From Scheffersomyces stipitis CBS 6054 (lineage: Eukaryota > Ascomycota > Pichiomycetes > Serinales > Debaryomycetaceae), in assembly GCF_000209165.1 (NCBI RefSeq), contig NC_009045.1:744001-808000 (forward strand): a DNA stretch of 64,000 nt, given 5' to 3'. The stretch's first letter is position 1, and each line of letters starts with the position of its first letter. The notes beneath the pieces are model-generated. The model was not told the DNA's origin. It made no database searches and worked only from the letters and a program-made list of their open reading frames with translations. Shown in pieces: positions 22,194-34,300 of the stretch. The position numbers and the translations under genes are program-made.

Positions 22194-25002
22194 GTTGAGT
22201 TGATGAAGGATAATAAATAATAAGGTATTCTACCAAGATGAACTTGAAAAATATTAGGTTGAATGAATTTGAAGACGACGATTTATCGCTTGTCAGTTCT
22301 ATTTTGATATCTGTGAAGACCTGACGATATAGATGATTTCGTCAACACTTCTTTAAAGTTAGGTGATAGATATACTGTAGAACAAGAATGTTTGTGGTGC
22401 AGACTTTTACAATAGTCTCTGTGTTATGAAAATAACTTCAAGTCTCGTAATAAATATATGTGTGATGAGCAGAGAAGTGAAGCAGATGATGGTTTAGAAG
22501 TCGGACTTGGCAATCTTTGACTTTGCTGTACGTATGATTCAGTAATGCTGTGCTGAAGTTACTTTGTTGCTGGTATAGTCTGCTCTAGAGCTAAAAACTG
22601 ATGAGATATGCTGGAGACTAAAGAACTCGCTTGTGGTACGCTTATGTTGAGATAAAGCTGGATCAGAGCGAGGCTATCGAAATGTACGGAAATGGTAAAG
22701 AATTGGGATCTGACAATGAAACTTCCTGGCGAAGACTCAAAATTGTACTCGACCAGGGCGTGTGCAGGGGAAGATAAGAATGGATTTGTGCGATATGCTG
22801 ATCTGGCGGCTAGCAGACGAGAACGTTGAGACCAGGGGTGTGTAACTACTAGGAAATATACAAGAATAAATAGGGAAGAGACCGAAGAACAGAAAGAGCA
22901 AGTGGTGGGAAACAAGAGCAGATTTCGTGTTAATGATAAACACAAGACATGAGCAAATGGGATGGGCTGAAAAACTAAATTAATTTGTGACGACACCTAG
23001 CCAGATATTATTATATGACGCTCGCTGATTAGGCGGTACATAGCGTGTGAAAATATAATAAGGATGGAAATTCGAGAATGCTCGGGATCAGAAGCAAGCT
23101 GCTTAAGGTTTGGGAACAAGAGAACGGCAGGGAGTCACTGGCCAGCTTTGTTTGTGTGATCTGGCTAGGGTAGTGTGACTTAACCATGTAGATTCTCTTG
23201 GAACTAAGGAAGCTTAATTTTTACGTTTTGCGCCTGGGGTCAGATGCTCCATATTCTACTTATTCAATTTTTGCGAATTGTATCTAAGCAATAGTGACAA
23301 AACTCTCGTTTTGGTCACAATGCCGCACATGGCCGCACTGTTGCCGCTGGCATGGTATTCCAATACTGTTTCTTTCTACTCTGTTCACATTGAAAAATCT
23401 TCTATGCATAAATCTGGCTAAATATGTATCGAGATTTTAGGTATCGCGATTTCAGTCCAGACTTTCCGAGCCGAGCCAGCAACAAATGACTAATGAATAC
23501 TCAAACGAAAATTCAAACGAAAATCGGCCAATATTGCCTCCATGCTTTGTGCTATATTGATCGCTTCAGATCCTCTTCCCGTAGCCAGATGTGAAATTTT
23601 TTCTGTAGCCTACATTGAAATATTAATTACGTAGAAATGCTTGGCAGGATTCAGCGGTCACCTGGAAAGCATCACGATTAGGACGGCTAACCGCTGAGCC
23701 CCTGAACCTATAGAAAGCCTGCAAAATGTAAAGTAGGCAATCGGAGCTTGGAAGACGATGCTGAAATAGTGAAACTGGACTGGATAGAGTTGGGAGATCG
23801 ACCAGAAGTCGGGAGAAGCTGCGACCAGAACTTGGGATGAGCCCTGGCCACCACAAAGAGTCCCGTGGTGAGACTTCTAGAAGACCTGTTTGTGTCACCA
23901 TTTCTGGTAGCTCTGCGCTATTAATAGACTTCCCTCCCTGTAGAATCTTGGACTACCTCCGTATAACACTGCAACCGCAACCAAACCCTGCTAAATCGCT
24001 GCCGCTAGCCAAAGCTGGCTCTGCGCAACTCTCATTATTACTTTCTTTGTCTTTGGAACACAAAACTTCCTTGCAGCCGCCAAAGGCGGTGCCGACTGTA
24101 TGAACTGCAGCGAGGCGTTGTTGAGCAGATCGTCCGATTTGGAACAGGCAAAAAAGCCTTTTGAGAAACCACTTTATCCAGCAGAGACGCTCACCCCAGA
24201 CTTTCCCTCCAGTTAGGAACGACGGCCCAAGAGCCTGTCTAAGAAAACTGTAGCCTTCGTATAGATATTGGCGAGCCTCGTATAGCTTTCGAGACGTCGT
24301 ACAGTACAGAAGAAGATTGTTGCACATAGAGCATACGCACTATGCGATTACTGAGTCTCTGGTTGTTAAGGGCTTCAGCAGAAGTTGAAATATCTAGATA
24401 TTCCAGAATTTAGTGCCGTATGCCACTCAATGAAACTCACATTGAACTAATTCTTTCTCTGGCTCTCATTGTCCATACTTGGCTGTCCTACTTCTCTACA
24501 TTCGCAACGTGTGTCCGCCTGACCTGCTTAATCTTCTTACATACCTCCCTGTACATTGAGCTCTGTTTGCTAATAATCGCAGTAAAAATTACCTCCCAAC
24601 TGATTGCAATTCAAACGAAAATCATTCTGTTGGCTAGGCTTTCTATTTTTATCATTCTTTCAGCAGTTACGGTTCTGCCAATTTAAGTTCATTGTATATA
24701 TCTGTATTACTGCTGTTTCACTCTCAGAACTGCTCTTTACCCCAACTCCACTTTCTGAACTTCTCCAAACATCAATCTAACTAAGCTTCAACACCAGAAG
24801 TTTGAACATTTAAACAACAAACATTGAAATCTCCGACTATTTCAACTCACTTGTCGGTATCTTTAATCCAGATACCATATCAGTTAATGATTGCAATTGG
24901 TCAAAGCAAAACAGAACTTTTAGTATCCATTTCACATCTAGTTTCAACAGAAGATTACCAAATTCTCTCTCCAATAGTAGTTGATGAAAGCACTGCCCCA
25001 CC
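22194..25002. promoter_or_regulatory. 2.8-kb divergent region between the UspA-domain gene and OPY1
   Basis: Apart from promoters, I see only short frames without recognisable similarity (for example 22559-22996 minus, 23953-24327 minus and 24420-24686 plus). The segment 24700-25000 is pyrimidine-rich and A-rich, like a 5' leader. It contains an ATG at 24887 opening a frame that overlaps the OPY1 start. Confidence 0.35.
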
Positions 25003-25015
25003 ATGTCAACAATAG
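24887..25015 (+). other. Possible upstream ORF overlapping the OPY1 start
   Basis: An ATG at 24887 opens a 42-codon frame that ends at TAG 25013-25015, 13 bases inside OPY1 and in a different frame. If the OPY1 transcript starts before 24887, ribosomes using this ATG would bypass the OPY1 start. If transcription starts later, it has no meaning. No similarity supports it as a protein-coding gene. Confidence 0.25.
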
Positions 25016-26367
25016 TACCGAGAAACCCGCCAGTTCAGCCAGGAGTACATAAAGCTAGTGCACACCATCTTGAAATCCAGAAGAATGTTGTTACTGATCA
25101 CATCGACAGCAACAAAGTGATAGTGTCATCGTATTTGTCGAAAAGATCGAGCAAAACCCATCAGTGGAAGAAGAGATGGGTGGTCCTACGCAATTGCCAG
25201 CTAAGCTACTACAAGGACTCGTCAGAACACAAGGCCAACAAGGTCATCAACAGAGCCAATCTTCAGTCGTTTTCTCGTATTCCAGACAATCAAAAATACC
25301 ACTTTGCCATTTACACCAATAACAAGGTCTTGCACTTCAAGACATTAGAAAAGGCTGTATACAAAAACTGGATCTTGGCCCTCGAAGAATTCTTTAAAGA
25401 AAATGCAGAGGAAGACGAAATTGAAGACAAAGAAGGCAAATCAAGTGACAAGATAAAGACTAAAGAAAATGAAGTACAAGAAACCAAAACAGAAATTCCA
25501 AAGAAGCCAGAATTCAAACGTCAACTAACGAGTCAATCGTATGCAGATAATGAACGAGAAGAAGACGATGAAGATGAGGATGAGGAAGAGGATGGAGACG
25601 AAGAAGATGGAGACCAGAACTCCAGCCAAAAGTCTCAAAATCTTGTTTCTCTATCTTCCAATTCACTTTCGCAACTTCATCCAAGCCAAGGAACCCGACA
25701 GTCCCTTGTGATGTCAGTAAAGAGAACAAATTCATATGCAGACGAATATTCTGGTCCCGAGGATCCTTATTTGTCTTCTGGAGTTTCTGATTCACAACTT
25801 CAGGATTCTCCTACATTTGCTACTGCCCCTTTCACCCTTCAGCATTCAATCAAGGTAGCCGAAGAAGATGAAGAGCAAGAACAGGGCACTGATGTCATGA
25901 CTAAAGAGTTGCCAAAGCAAATGGAAAACTTGATTGTAGAAAAAGTAGAAATAGACAAAGCAAAAAAATCGGAACCAGAATCACAGAAATTAACCAAAAA
26001 GGAATCTCCAGTTTCAGAAGAAGAAGATGAGTACCTCATCGAAATGGGTCATCTCTTGCGTTTGCGAAAGCGATACAATCAATGGAAAAGATTCTACATC
26101 GTATTGACAAACAAGAAACTCTACTTCTACAAAAGTGAGTCCATCTCCAAAGTGTACAAGGTCATTGATGTCAGGAACATCATAGACGTGATTGAATTGG
26201 ATCCAATGTCAAGATCCAAGCAATGGTGTTTACTAATCATCACACCATTGAAGAGGATCCGATTCTGTGCCTCGAGTGAAGAGGAAATGATCAAATGGTT
26301 ATCGTCCTTAAAGGCAATTATCATGAGAAACAAGAACAGGAAAATAACGAGAAAAGAAAAGACATAG
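25003..26367 (+). CDS. OPY1: Opy1-like protein with two PH domains
   Basis: The 454-residue product has two pleckstrin-homology domains, the layout of yeast Opy1, a PI(4,5)P2-sensing protein that influences the PIP 5-kinase Mss4. PH1 spans about 40-132 (YLSKRSSKTHQWKKRWVVLR, then WILALEEFF). PH2 spans about 347-440 (GHLLRLRKRYNQWKRFYIVL, then IRFCASSEEEMIKWLSSL). Both carry the basic K/R-x-W-K-R-W/F strand pattern and the final Trp expected of PH folds. The linker is acidic (EREEDDEDEDEEE at about 184-196) and longer than in Saccharomyces Opy1 (328 residues in total). The ATG at 25003 precedes PH1 by 40 residues. The gene is divergent from the UspA-domain gene. Confidence 0.8.
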   Translation: MSTIVPRNPPVQPGVHKASAHHLEIQKNVVTDHIDSNKVIVSSYLSKRSSKTHQWKKRWVVLRNCQLSYYKDSSEHKANKVINRANLQSFSRIPDNQKYHFAIYTNNKVLHFKTLEKAVYKNWILALEEFFKENAEEDEIEDKEGKSSDKIKTKENEVQETKTEIPKKPEFKRQLTSQSYADNEREEDDEDEDEEEDGDEEDGDQNSSQKSQNLVSLSSNSLSQLHPSQGTRQSLVMSVKRTNSYADEYSGPEDPYLSSGVSDSQLQDSPTFATAPFTLQHSIKVAEEDEEQEQGTDVMTKELPKQMENLIVEKVEIDKAKKSEPESQKLTKKESPVSEEEDEYLIEMGHLLRLRKRYNQWKRFYIVLTNKKLYFYKSESISKVYKVIDVRNIIDVIELDPMSRSKQWCLLIITPLKRIRFCASSEEEMIKWLSSLKAIIMRNKNRKITRKEKT

Positions 26368-27183
26368 CCTTGAATAAAAAATCAAGCAAAAACCGATAAC
26401 TGATGATAATATAATGACTGTATACTTCTCTAACTATTAATGTACAAATATCCTTGAAAATTTCGAAATATCAGTGAATGTGGTCTTCTGAAAGGAAACC
26501 CAATGTATTCAAAATACTCTCTTGTTCTTGAAATTCTGAGTTTGTAGTTTCTCGTGGTTTTGAAGCTAATACTACAAATATTGTATTGATTGTGTACTTT
26601 TCCATGTTCTACTAAGAATTCAGAAGCAAACAAAGAGATCAATTCTGCAATCTGAATATCATTTCTTTCATTGTTTTACAAAAGAATACTCTATTCCTGA
26701 TAGATACAAAAAGGTAATAGCAGACAATATTCAACTCCTTACTGTACACAAAAATAATAAGTGCATATATTCTCAATGGAAACTCTAGTTGCGAAATGTA
26801 TAGAATCAATTTATTTAACTGATTGATTAAATAAATTCTTCAAATATCAGCAACTATCTGGTTTTTGATTGAATCATGGTTGATGTGCTCATCGTTCATA
26901 TTAATTCACCCTGACTTCCTTATTGACCCATATAAAGCCACAAGATCAGAAGTTCATATTCACTTCTTATCTCCTTCTTTTCTGAATACTAGGTTTAAAT
27001 TTCAGCTGAAGAAAATTACACACGACAATTCATCAGACGTGTCCTAGAAAGAGTCGCAATATCGGGTCTTTCTCTTCATCCATTAACACTGATCAAGTTA
27101 TAGAGTTTCCTTCAGGATCCCGTTAAGTCTTAGTGTGCTCATATTTATCTGTTTGAACTTTCACTTTTTATCAAAGCTTAAAA
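26368..27183. other. Intergenic region between OPY1 and CUE2
   Basis: These 816 bases are AT-rich and contain the OPY1 3' flank and the CUE2 promoter. I see no gene or conserved site in them. Confidence 0.4.
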
Positions 27184-28911
27184 ATGGCCGCTTTTATGCC
27201 AATGGATCTGCTTGCCAGGGCCAGGGACGAAATAGCCAGCGATGAACCTATACATGTTAGTAAAGAAGGTAAAGAAAAACCAGAAAGTTCGTCTTCCAAC
27301 GCTGAAAATATCAATGACTCAGACTACGCCAAATATGTTTATGATGAGCTTGACGAAGATGCAACTTTCCAGTCTTTGTTCGACATGCTCGTGGAAATGT
27401 TCCCTATGATACCACGAAATGAGGTAAAGATGATAATGAGACTTTCTAATAGTTTCGCAGAACTTATCGATATCTTGCTACCTGAAGCGGACCTCTACAC
27501 TTTCCTAAATCACATTGAAGAAGATGTTGCAAACAAAGCAGAAGCAGTAAAGGAAAATGCAAAGAGAAAGCGAACTAAAAAGATAGGAAATCAAAAGAAA
27601 GCTCTCCACGAAACGAAGGAAGAAGTTGAAAGAGAAAAAATAGCATTGAGAGAAAGAATCAAAAAGGAACAGGCAGAATTGAGAGAACAGATCGAGAAGG
27701 AACAGGCAGAAAAGAAAAAACAAATTGAAAGGGAACAGGCAGAATTAAGAGAACAACTTGCAAGAGAACAGGCCACCTTGAAAGATGTCAAGCAGTACCA
27801 TAGAGACGTCTACGAATTGAAGCACATATTCCCAGATCACGACTTTGAAGTTTTGAACCAACAGTTGCAACTTAGCAATGGTGATATTGAAGTGGCTATC
27901 CACAAGCTTCTTGAAGGAGTGCCTGAAAAATATGTTCCACCTCCAACAGCTGAAATCCCAAATGCAACTATTAAAAAGAATGGTGACAGAATACAGGCAC
28001 TTATCGATATACCCCTAGGCGAAATTTTCAATTGCTTACGTGCAAACAATGGCCAGATTGGCCAGACATTGGTTGCATTAATCAAGAAGGGAGTTCAAAG
28101 TAGAAAACGAAGTAATTCGCATGATATTCAGGGCGGTAGGGTACAAAGGGGCAAAACTAGGAATGTTTCTGCTGTTAGTGTCAAAATTATTAATAAGAAA
28201 TCTCCAAATCCAACTATAGAAAAGAAGGTATTAGAGTATCTGAACTCGCCCGAAGCCAAAGAATTATACTTGTTGTATCACAGTAATCCTTCTTTCCACG
28301 GTATTAGTGAGCAGTTCTTGTATATGATTTTGAATACTGTTAATGGAGATGTATTCAAGTCCATCGAGATATGCCGTTTGATCATCGAATATCATTGTGA
28401 GCACCTTACTATCGGAACTGGGAAGGTAGAAAGGAGGGCAGAAGAACCCGAAGAGATGACTTATGTTGATGCCATTAAAAACAAAAAACCCAAACAACAA
28501 ACCTACGGTGATGACGCCATGGATATGATGAGTATCAAATTTGAGAGCTTCAAGTCGAGAAGAGAAGAGATCACCCATTCTCACAAGACGGAGTATAACG
28601 CGAGAAAGGGAGGTTTCCTAGAAACTATAGATTTGCATAACCTCAGATTGGCTACTGCTATGGAACACACAAAGCGAGCCTTGCGTGCTTGGTGGGATCA
28701 CGAAATGGAATTAAGGACTGTCGACGGCAGAATGGACAAATTTGGAAGCCGTGCTGCATGTGTAGCACCATTTGTTGTGATCACGGGAAGAGGCATTCAT
28801 TCAGCTGGAGGAGTTGCTGTGATTAGAAGAGGCGTCAAGAACTTTTTGGATTCAGCCGGTTATCTCTATGATGAGCATACCGGTAGGTTTGAAGTAACCG
28901 GCAAAATCTGA
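27184..28911 (+). CDS. CUE2: Cue2-like CUE and Smr domain endonuclease of no-go decay
   Basis: The 575-residue product matches Cue2, which binds ubiquitin through CUE domains and cleaves mRNA at collided ribosomes through its Smr domain. CUE-type helices appear at about 60-101 (SLFDMLVEMFPMIPRNEV) and about 209-246 (ELKHIFPDHDFEVLNQQLQL). The C-terminal Smr domain carries DLH at 483-485 and TGRGIHS at 534-540, both typical of the fold, and ends at the protein terminus as usual. Between the first two CUE regions a charged coiled coil is built from near-exact 11-residue repeats (about 151-199). Saccharomyces Cue2 has 443 residues, so this protein is longer, partly through the coiled coil. The start at AAAATGG is the first ATG. 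Confidence 0.85.
   Translation: MAAFMPMDLLARARDEIASDEPIHVSKEGKEKPESSSSNAENINDSDYAKYVYDELDEDATFQSLFDMLVEMFPMIPRNEVKMIMRLSNSFAELIDILLPEADLYTFLNHIEEDVANKAEAVKENAKRKRTKKIGNQKKALHETKEEVEREKIALRERIKKEQAELREQIEKEQAEKKKQIEREQAELREQLAREQATLKDVKQYHRDVYELKHIFPDHDFEVLNQQLQLSNGDIEVAIHKLLEGVPEKYVPPPTAEIPNATIKKNGDRIQALIDIPLGEIFNCLRANNGQIGQTLVALIKKGVQSRKRSNSHDIQGGRVQRGKTRNVSAVSVKIINKKSPNPTIEKKVLEYLNSPEAKELYLLYHSNPSFHGISEQFLYMILNTVNGDVFKSIEICRLIIEYHCEHLTIGTGKVERRAEEPEEMTYVDAIKNKKPKQQTYGDDAMDMMSIKFESFKSRREEITHSHKTEYNARKGGFLETIDLHNLRLATAMEHTKRALRAWWDHEMELRTVDGRMDKFGSRAACVAPFVVITGRGIHSAGGVAVIRRGVKNFLDSAGYLYDEHTGRFEVTGKI
27634..27780 (+). repeat. CUE2: 33-bp coding repeat (hendecad coiled coil) in CUE2
   Basis: Four tandem units of 33 bp and a partial fifth encode EKIALRERIKK, EQAELREQIEK, EQAEKKKQIER, EQAELREQLAR and EQATL. 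An 11-residue period is a hendecad, which favours a long straight coiled coil. Unit starts are 27634, 27667, 27700, 27733 and 27766, all in phase with the gene. Confidence 0.85.
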
Positions 28912-31337
28912 TTTAGCTACCCGAAACTTTACTTGTTAGTTCAATATACTATTAATGGTCATAGTGGTCATAATATATAAAGCAACCTCTTACAATTCTT
29001 AAATGGACAAGAAAATGCGTTTAAGCGAGGCAGGTTACTGCTTGGCAATCAAGTTACCACAGGTTGATTAGGAAAGATTCAAGGGTACTTGTACGATTAC
29101 TGGATAGCAGCTCCCATAGACTTCACTAAAAGCGATTGGAACACACCAGCGGAATTAGATAAGACAAAGTTTTTTAACTTTTCAGAATGGCAAGAGCACT
29201 ATTTAGGGTTATTTTATATAGAAGAGATTAGAAGTACAGGGCAATGGACAGCAATTGAGCAATTTCAACAACTGCAAAGGATAGACTAACAGCACCACTT
29301 CCTTGTCACTTTAGGTTTAGTGGGAAACGATGACAGGTATAGCAGATAATAAGTCATAATTGACATGAGCAAGTGTGAAAAGTGAAGAATCTAATCAAAT
29401 TCAAAAAATATTCCAAAAAATATTCCCAATAAACATATTAGGTCAGAAAATTTCTGAAAATATAATGGAAAATATCAAACGCTATCAAAACTACACGTGC
29501 AATCGTAATTGGATAACTACAATTACCCAGAAGGGCTTAATGAAGACGGCTGTCACATTTAGATCGTGAAAATGCCATTGCAACGAAACTGAACCGCTGG
29601 TTGTGGTCCCAGATTGGCAATTACCAGAATGCGGCGTCAATAGTACATGCTCATATAGCACAAAGTGTACCAAAGAACCAGCACAGCTAGGTGGTAGCCT
29701 GAAAGTATTGGAAGAATGGATCGATTGCATGGGCGGTGGGCCAGAATGTAGGTGAAATGGCAGAAACGAAGGCGAGAAAGGATTCTCAAGAGAAACAGGA
29801 CAAGAATGATTGGACGTGAGGAAAGAGTTCATTACGAGCGATAACGAATGTAGAATCAGCAGATCTGAAAAATAAAGAATATTACCTGAGAATTAATAAA
29901 TATACAGACGCCAATTAATAGCAATAGCAATAATTCAATTGCTGTAATTTAGAGGTAAAATTTCCGAGAGAAAGCGCAAAAGCGAACAGTACAACCAGCT
30001 GCGATCTACCTTCACAAGTGTGTTTACAGTAATCAAACCCGATCGTCGATGGAAGATAAACTGGCACTGGCATTGACAGCCGTGTTTAACGATCCTATGC
30101 AAACCTTGTTTGTGATTTCCCAATCTAGCCAGGTTTACTGTATGTACATGTAGAGCAGCTCAAAATGGAGCCGACGCCTGGCGGCTAAATTGGGCGTCCA
30201 GGGCTTACAGGGGCTAGATTATTATAGTCTGTTGACTGGAGGCAAACAATATTGCCTCGGATGAAATTCGCCAGTGCCTAACAAAGCAGGGCCAAGTAGA
30301 AATTCCATAGGGGTACCAACAATATACAGATTTGAATTGCGACACTATTAGGTAAATAAAGGAGGTCTACATACAACATACTCTAAAAACGCAACAATGA
30401 CGGAACACAATAGAATCCCCGAGACAGAACCAAACACTCGGTATGGCATAATAGATCAATATTACATCTTATTATGGTCTGAACGAACCACTTCTGTTTA
30501 CGATCCAACTGGTGATTGTACATTGAATCAAAGTAGGAAGCCGGCGCTGAACAGAAAGAAAACAGTAGACTTCGGCTCCTGCAGTCCCTACATGCCAGCA
30601 CATCACGAGCAAAAAAATAATGTATTTCATAGTTAATTCCAGTACAAATTAGTAGCGCTTTTCGGGCTAATATTTAATATACGTATATTATGTATGTGAG
30701 TATGAATATTATGGAAGTCGTGCATATACCGCAGCGACAGTCTAGTTTACAATGTGCTGGTTTTCCGGGACGTGCACGACTGCTCCAGATTCCATGAAGG
30801 AGATTTTGAACTGGGATTGATTTCTTATGTGTTCAGAAGCAGTGAATTTCGGAAACAATTGAGAAATCATATAGTATTGTTTATCCAGATTCAAGACTTG
30901 ACGGTTGTTTTATCAGCTTAGCTCTGCCACTAGTCTTGTGTTACCAGACTGCTACTACGTGTCACCGTGCTGATTCCCCCTCAAGTGACTGTGATCAAGA
31001 TCAGAAAATAACAAACAAATCTGTGAGATTATACGACTCACCTTGTCTACGTTGCTTTCGTATCGACCATTGAGACTAGAAATAGAAACATAGTATAAGG
31101 CTATATGGATACTATAGCGGCCTCATTCTTATTATCATTTTATTAATTTGACATTGATATTGATTTGTTATTTAATTCCATTTTGATTAATTTTTGATTC
31201 GTCATTGATTTACTAGCGATATTTCAACGGAACATCTTCAACTTTAAACTAAGTTCCAAAAAGATAAAAATAAACTAGTTAAAAGAATTAGTCAATAATC
31301 ACATTCCTTCTAACGTTTTCATACATTATATGCTACA
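28912..31337. other. 2.4-kb intergenic region between CUE2 and STE20
   Basis: This is the 3' flank of CUE2 and the STE20 promoter and leader. One open frame at 29068-29289 (plus, no ATG) encodes a protein-like stretch rich in W, F and E, such as FFNFSEWQEHYLGLFYIEEI. A short ATG frame just before it (29003-29071, starting MDKKMRLSEAGYC) is in another frame. Together they could be a decayed gene fragment. I recognise no family. Nothing else stands out. Confidence 0.3.
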
Positions 31338-34300
31338 ATGAATCCTCCTACACAAGCTCCTCCACCGCAGCCCAAACCATCTAGTTCCAAACGAACTCAT
31401 CGTCCACCTCCACCGCCTCCTACCTCTGTATCGGCAGAATTGGAGGCTTTACAAATCCAACAGAAGCTTCACAACATGGTCTTGGGCTCTCCTATACTGA
31501 CTCTGACGAAAATCTCCAAATTCCTACCCAACGATCCCAACAGCGACATCCCCCCACGGCACGACTTGAAACATATCTCTCCTCGCTCGTTTGAGTCGAA
31601 AGAATCGTCTACAGCCACTTCGTCACCTTTACAGCGCGACGTATCTGGGTTGCCACGAATGCCAGGCTCTTTTAACGTCAACGGGCTCCATAACGAGAAC
31701 AGGGAGTACTCGCAGTTGACGGAGTCGTTAAACAAGAACAACGAGACACAGGATTCGTTTATTCCTCCTGCTAGTATCAGAGATGACGATCTGGTGGTTC
31801 TGGAAAAGCTGATAAAACTGCTGGAGCTGACGAAACTGTCAGAAATACCCGTTCGAAAAGATTTGGGCGGTGACGGTTCTATCCCGCCTCGAGCTCGAGC
31901 AAGTATACAACTTTCGCCTGCGCAGCCGCTGAAAAATGATCTAGAACAGGTTGTTCACCTTTCTCAACCCCTCAGAATAGCACATCCTCACCAAACTAGA
32001 GAAGTTCACACCGCGGGTCCTCCCAGACAAGATACAGAGAATCAATCTGAAGAAGGGATATCAGAATCTGGCAATGGGGAGCGGCTAAAGGAAGTGAATC
32101 CAGAACAAAATTTACAACCTGTAAGACCAGAAAGAAGAGCCGCTCCGCATCCACCCGCTGTTAGAGAGGAAAGAAGGGCTGCACCAGAACCCCCAGTAGC
32201 TAAAGAAGTAAGAAGGGAAGCTCCTCAACCTGTGGCTAGAGAAGAAGAAACAAGAAAAGCTTCTCAACCTGTATCCAGAGAAGATGAAAGAAGAGAAGCA
32301 CCCCAACCTGTGGCTAGAGAACAAGAAAGAAGTCAAGCTTCGCAACCAGTAGCTATAGAAGAAGAGAGAAGGCAGGAGTCAGAACGTGACACCAGAGAAG
32401 AAAGAAGAGCCGCTCCTAAACCTAATGTGGATGAAGAGGAAAGGGACGCTCTTGATTCTCCAATTTTCAGAGAATATGGAGGAGTTGACTTAGAAGATCC
32501 AGTGGAAGAAAGAAGAGCTCCACCTCAAGCTCCGCATGTAGAACTTGTAGAAAGAAGGTCAGTACCGCAATCTCCAAAGAAAGTGCCAAAGTCGCCTTTA
32601 GCTAGAGAAGAAAGAAAACTTAAAGGAAAACATGTTCCACAATCTCCTCAGCACGAAAGAAGGGAAGCTCCTAAACCTCATACTCCTAAAGACGAACGGA
32701 GACAGCCCCCACAACCTCCTGCCGTAGAACATGAAATTGGAGGTCGTCTTTCTCCTTCTCTTAGAGAGGAATTCAAACTGGCACCTATTACACCTTCTGC
32801 TTTTGAGGAGAACAAACAGGCTCAATCTCCTACTCTCAGAGAAGTAGTTCCTGCTGTTCCTCAAACCCCTAAAGAAGAGCCCAGGAAAGCTCCTTTAACC
32901 CCTTCTCTTAGAGAGGAGCACAGACAAGCTCCTTTAACCCCTTCTCTTAGAGAGGAACACAGACATGCTCCTTTAACTCCATCTCTTAGAGACGAGATTG
33001 AACATGCTCCTTTGACTCCTTCTCTTAGAGATGAGATTAGACAAGATCCAGCAACTCTTTCTCGCGGAGACATAATTGGAAGTACGGCTCTATCACCTTC
33101 TGCCAACAAGATAATCGAGGGTGTTAAAACTGAAAAACATAACAAGGAAAGTCAATCTTATCAACCGAAGCCTGAAGACGAAGACGAAGACGACAACATT
33201 GAGGAAATCGAAGAGTTTGATGACGATGATTTCGAAGAGGAAGTCCAGCATGCACAGAGGGTACCAGCAAGTCCTCAAGTCGGTACTCAGACGACTATAT
33301 ATCAAGAAATGCAGCCTAGGGAACATCTTGGTGCAAGCTTTGTAGACAATGGAGAATTTCCATCGCCAGATTTGGGAGAAGAAACTCCTAAGTTCCTGTC
33401 TAATGAAACAGAAACTAGCAACATAAATGTGGATGAACATGAAGTTAGTGGATCGTATGAAAATGAGGATAATGGTGACTATAAGGAGGATAGCCACGAG
33501 TTTGAGACTCCTTCTCATAATAATTCTTCTCACAATAACGATTCAGTAGACACTTTGTCCCATGACAGAGAGAACTCAGAAGAAACGATAGACAACCATA
33601 ATCCTTATGAGCCTCCTACCTCGTTTGACAATGCTTCGTCATTATTGTCTTCCAACAAAAATTCTTTGATTCTGACTTCCGAGTCGTCGCATTTCATTGC
33701 TACTCCAGACTTAAACAGCTACACTTCCAAACTTGACCCCGGAAAACCTCAAAGCGAAGTGGATATCGAGAACGTTCTTCAGAACAACTACGAATCGCTC
33801 GATGATGATAAGAGTTCTGCGAATATCACACCTAAAATGTTAAGAAGCGATGTGTTGGAGAAAATTCCCACTACTGATGATGAGAATATTGACGAAAGTC
33901 CACAAACTTATGGTCGACAGTTACCTTCTGATTACAATGGACCTCAACAGCAGCTTCAGCAGCAATTGGACCAGCTGCGACAGAAAACTAGAGACGTCTC
34001 TACATCTTCATCTGTTATCAGGAGTCCGCCACCCCCTCCACCACAAGCGCCTGTTGCTCCTTCTCAACATGCCCATAACCAGACTGCTGCTATAACTCCT
34101 GTTTTGCAACAGCCTTTGCAGTTCTCGTCTACTCCCAAATCTGTAACATCAACTCCTAGTAGCGTAGCCTCTCCCAGAGAGCATTTGGGAATGGGAATCA
34201 ACACCCGTCACTCTCCAAGGACAACACCTAACGGAAAAACGAAGAAGAGTAGAGGTATGAAGGGTGTGATTTCGCTGATGTTTGGCAAGAAAGAGGGCCA

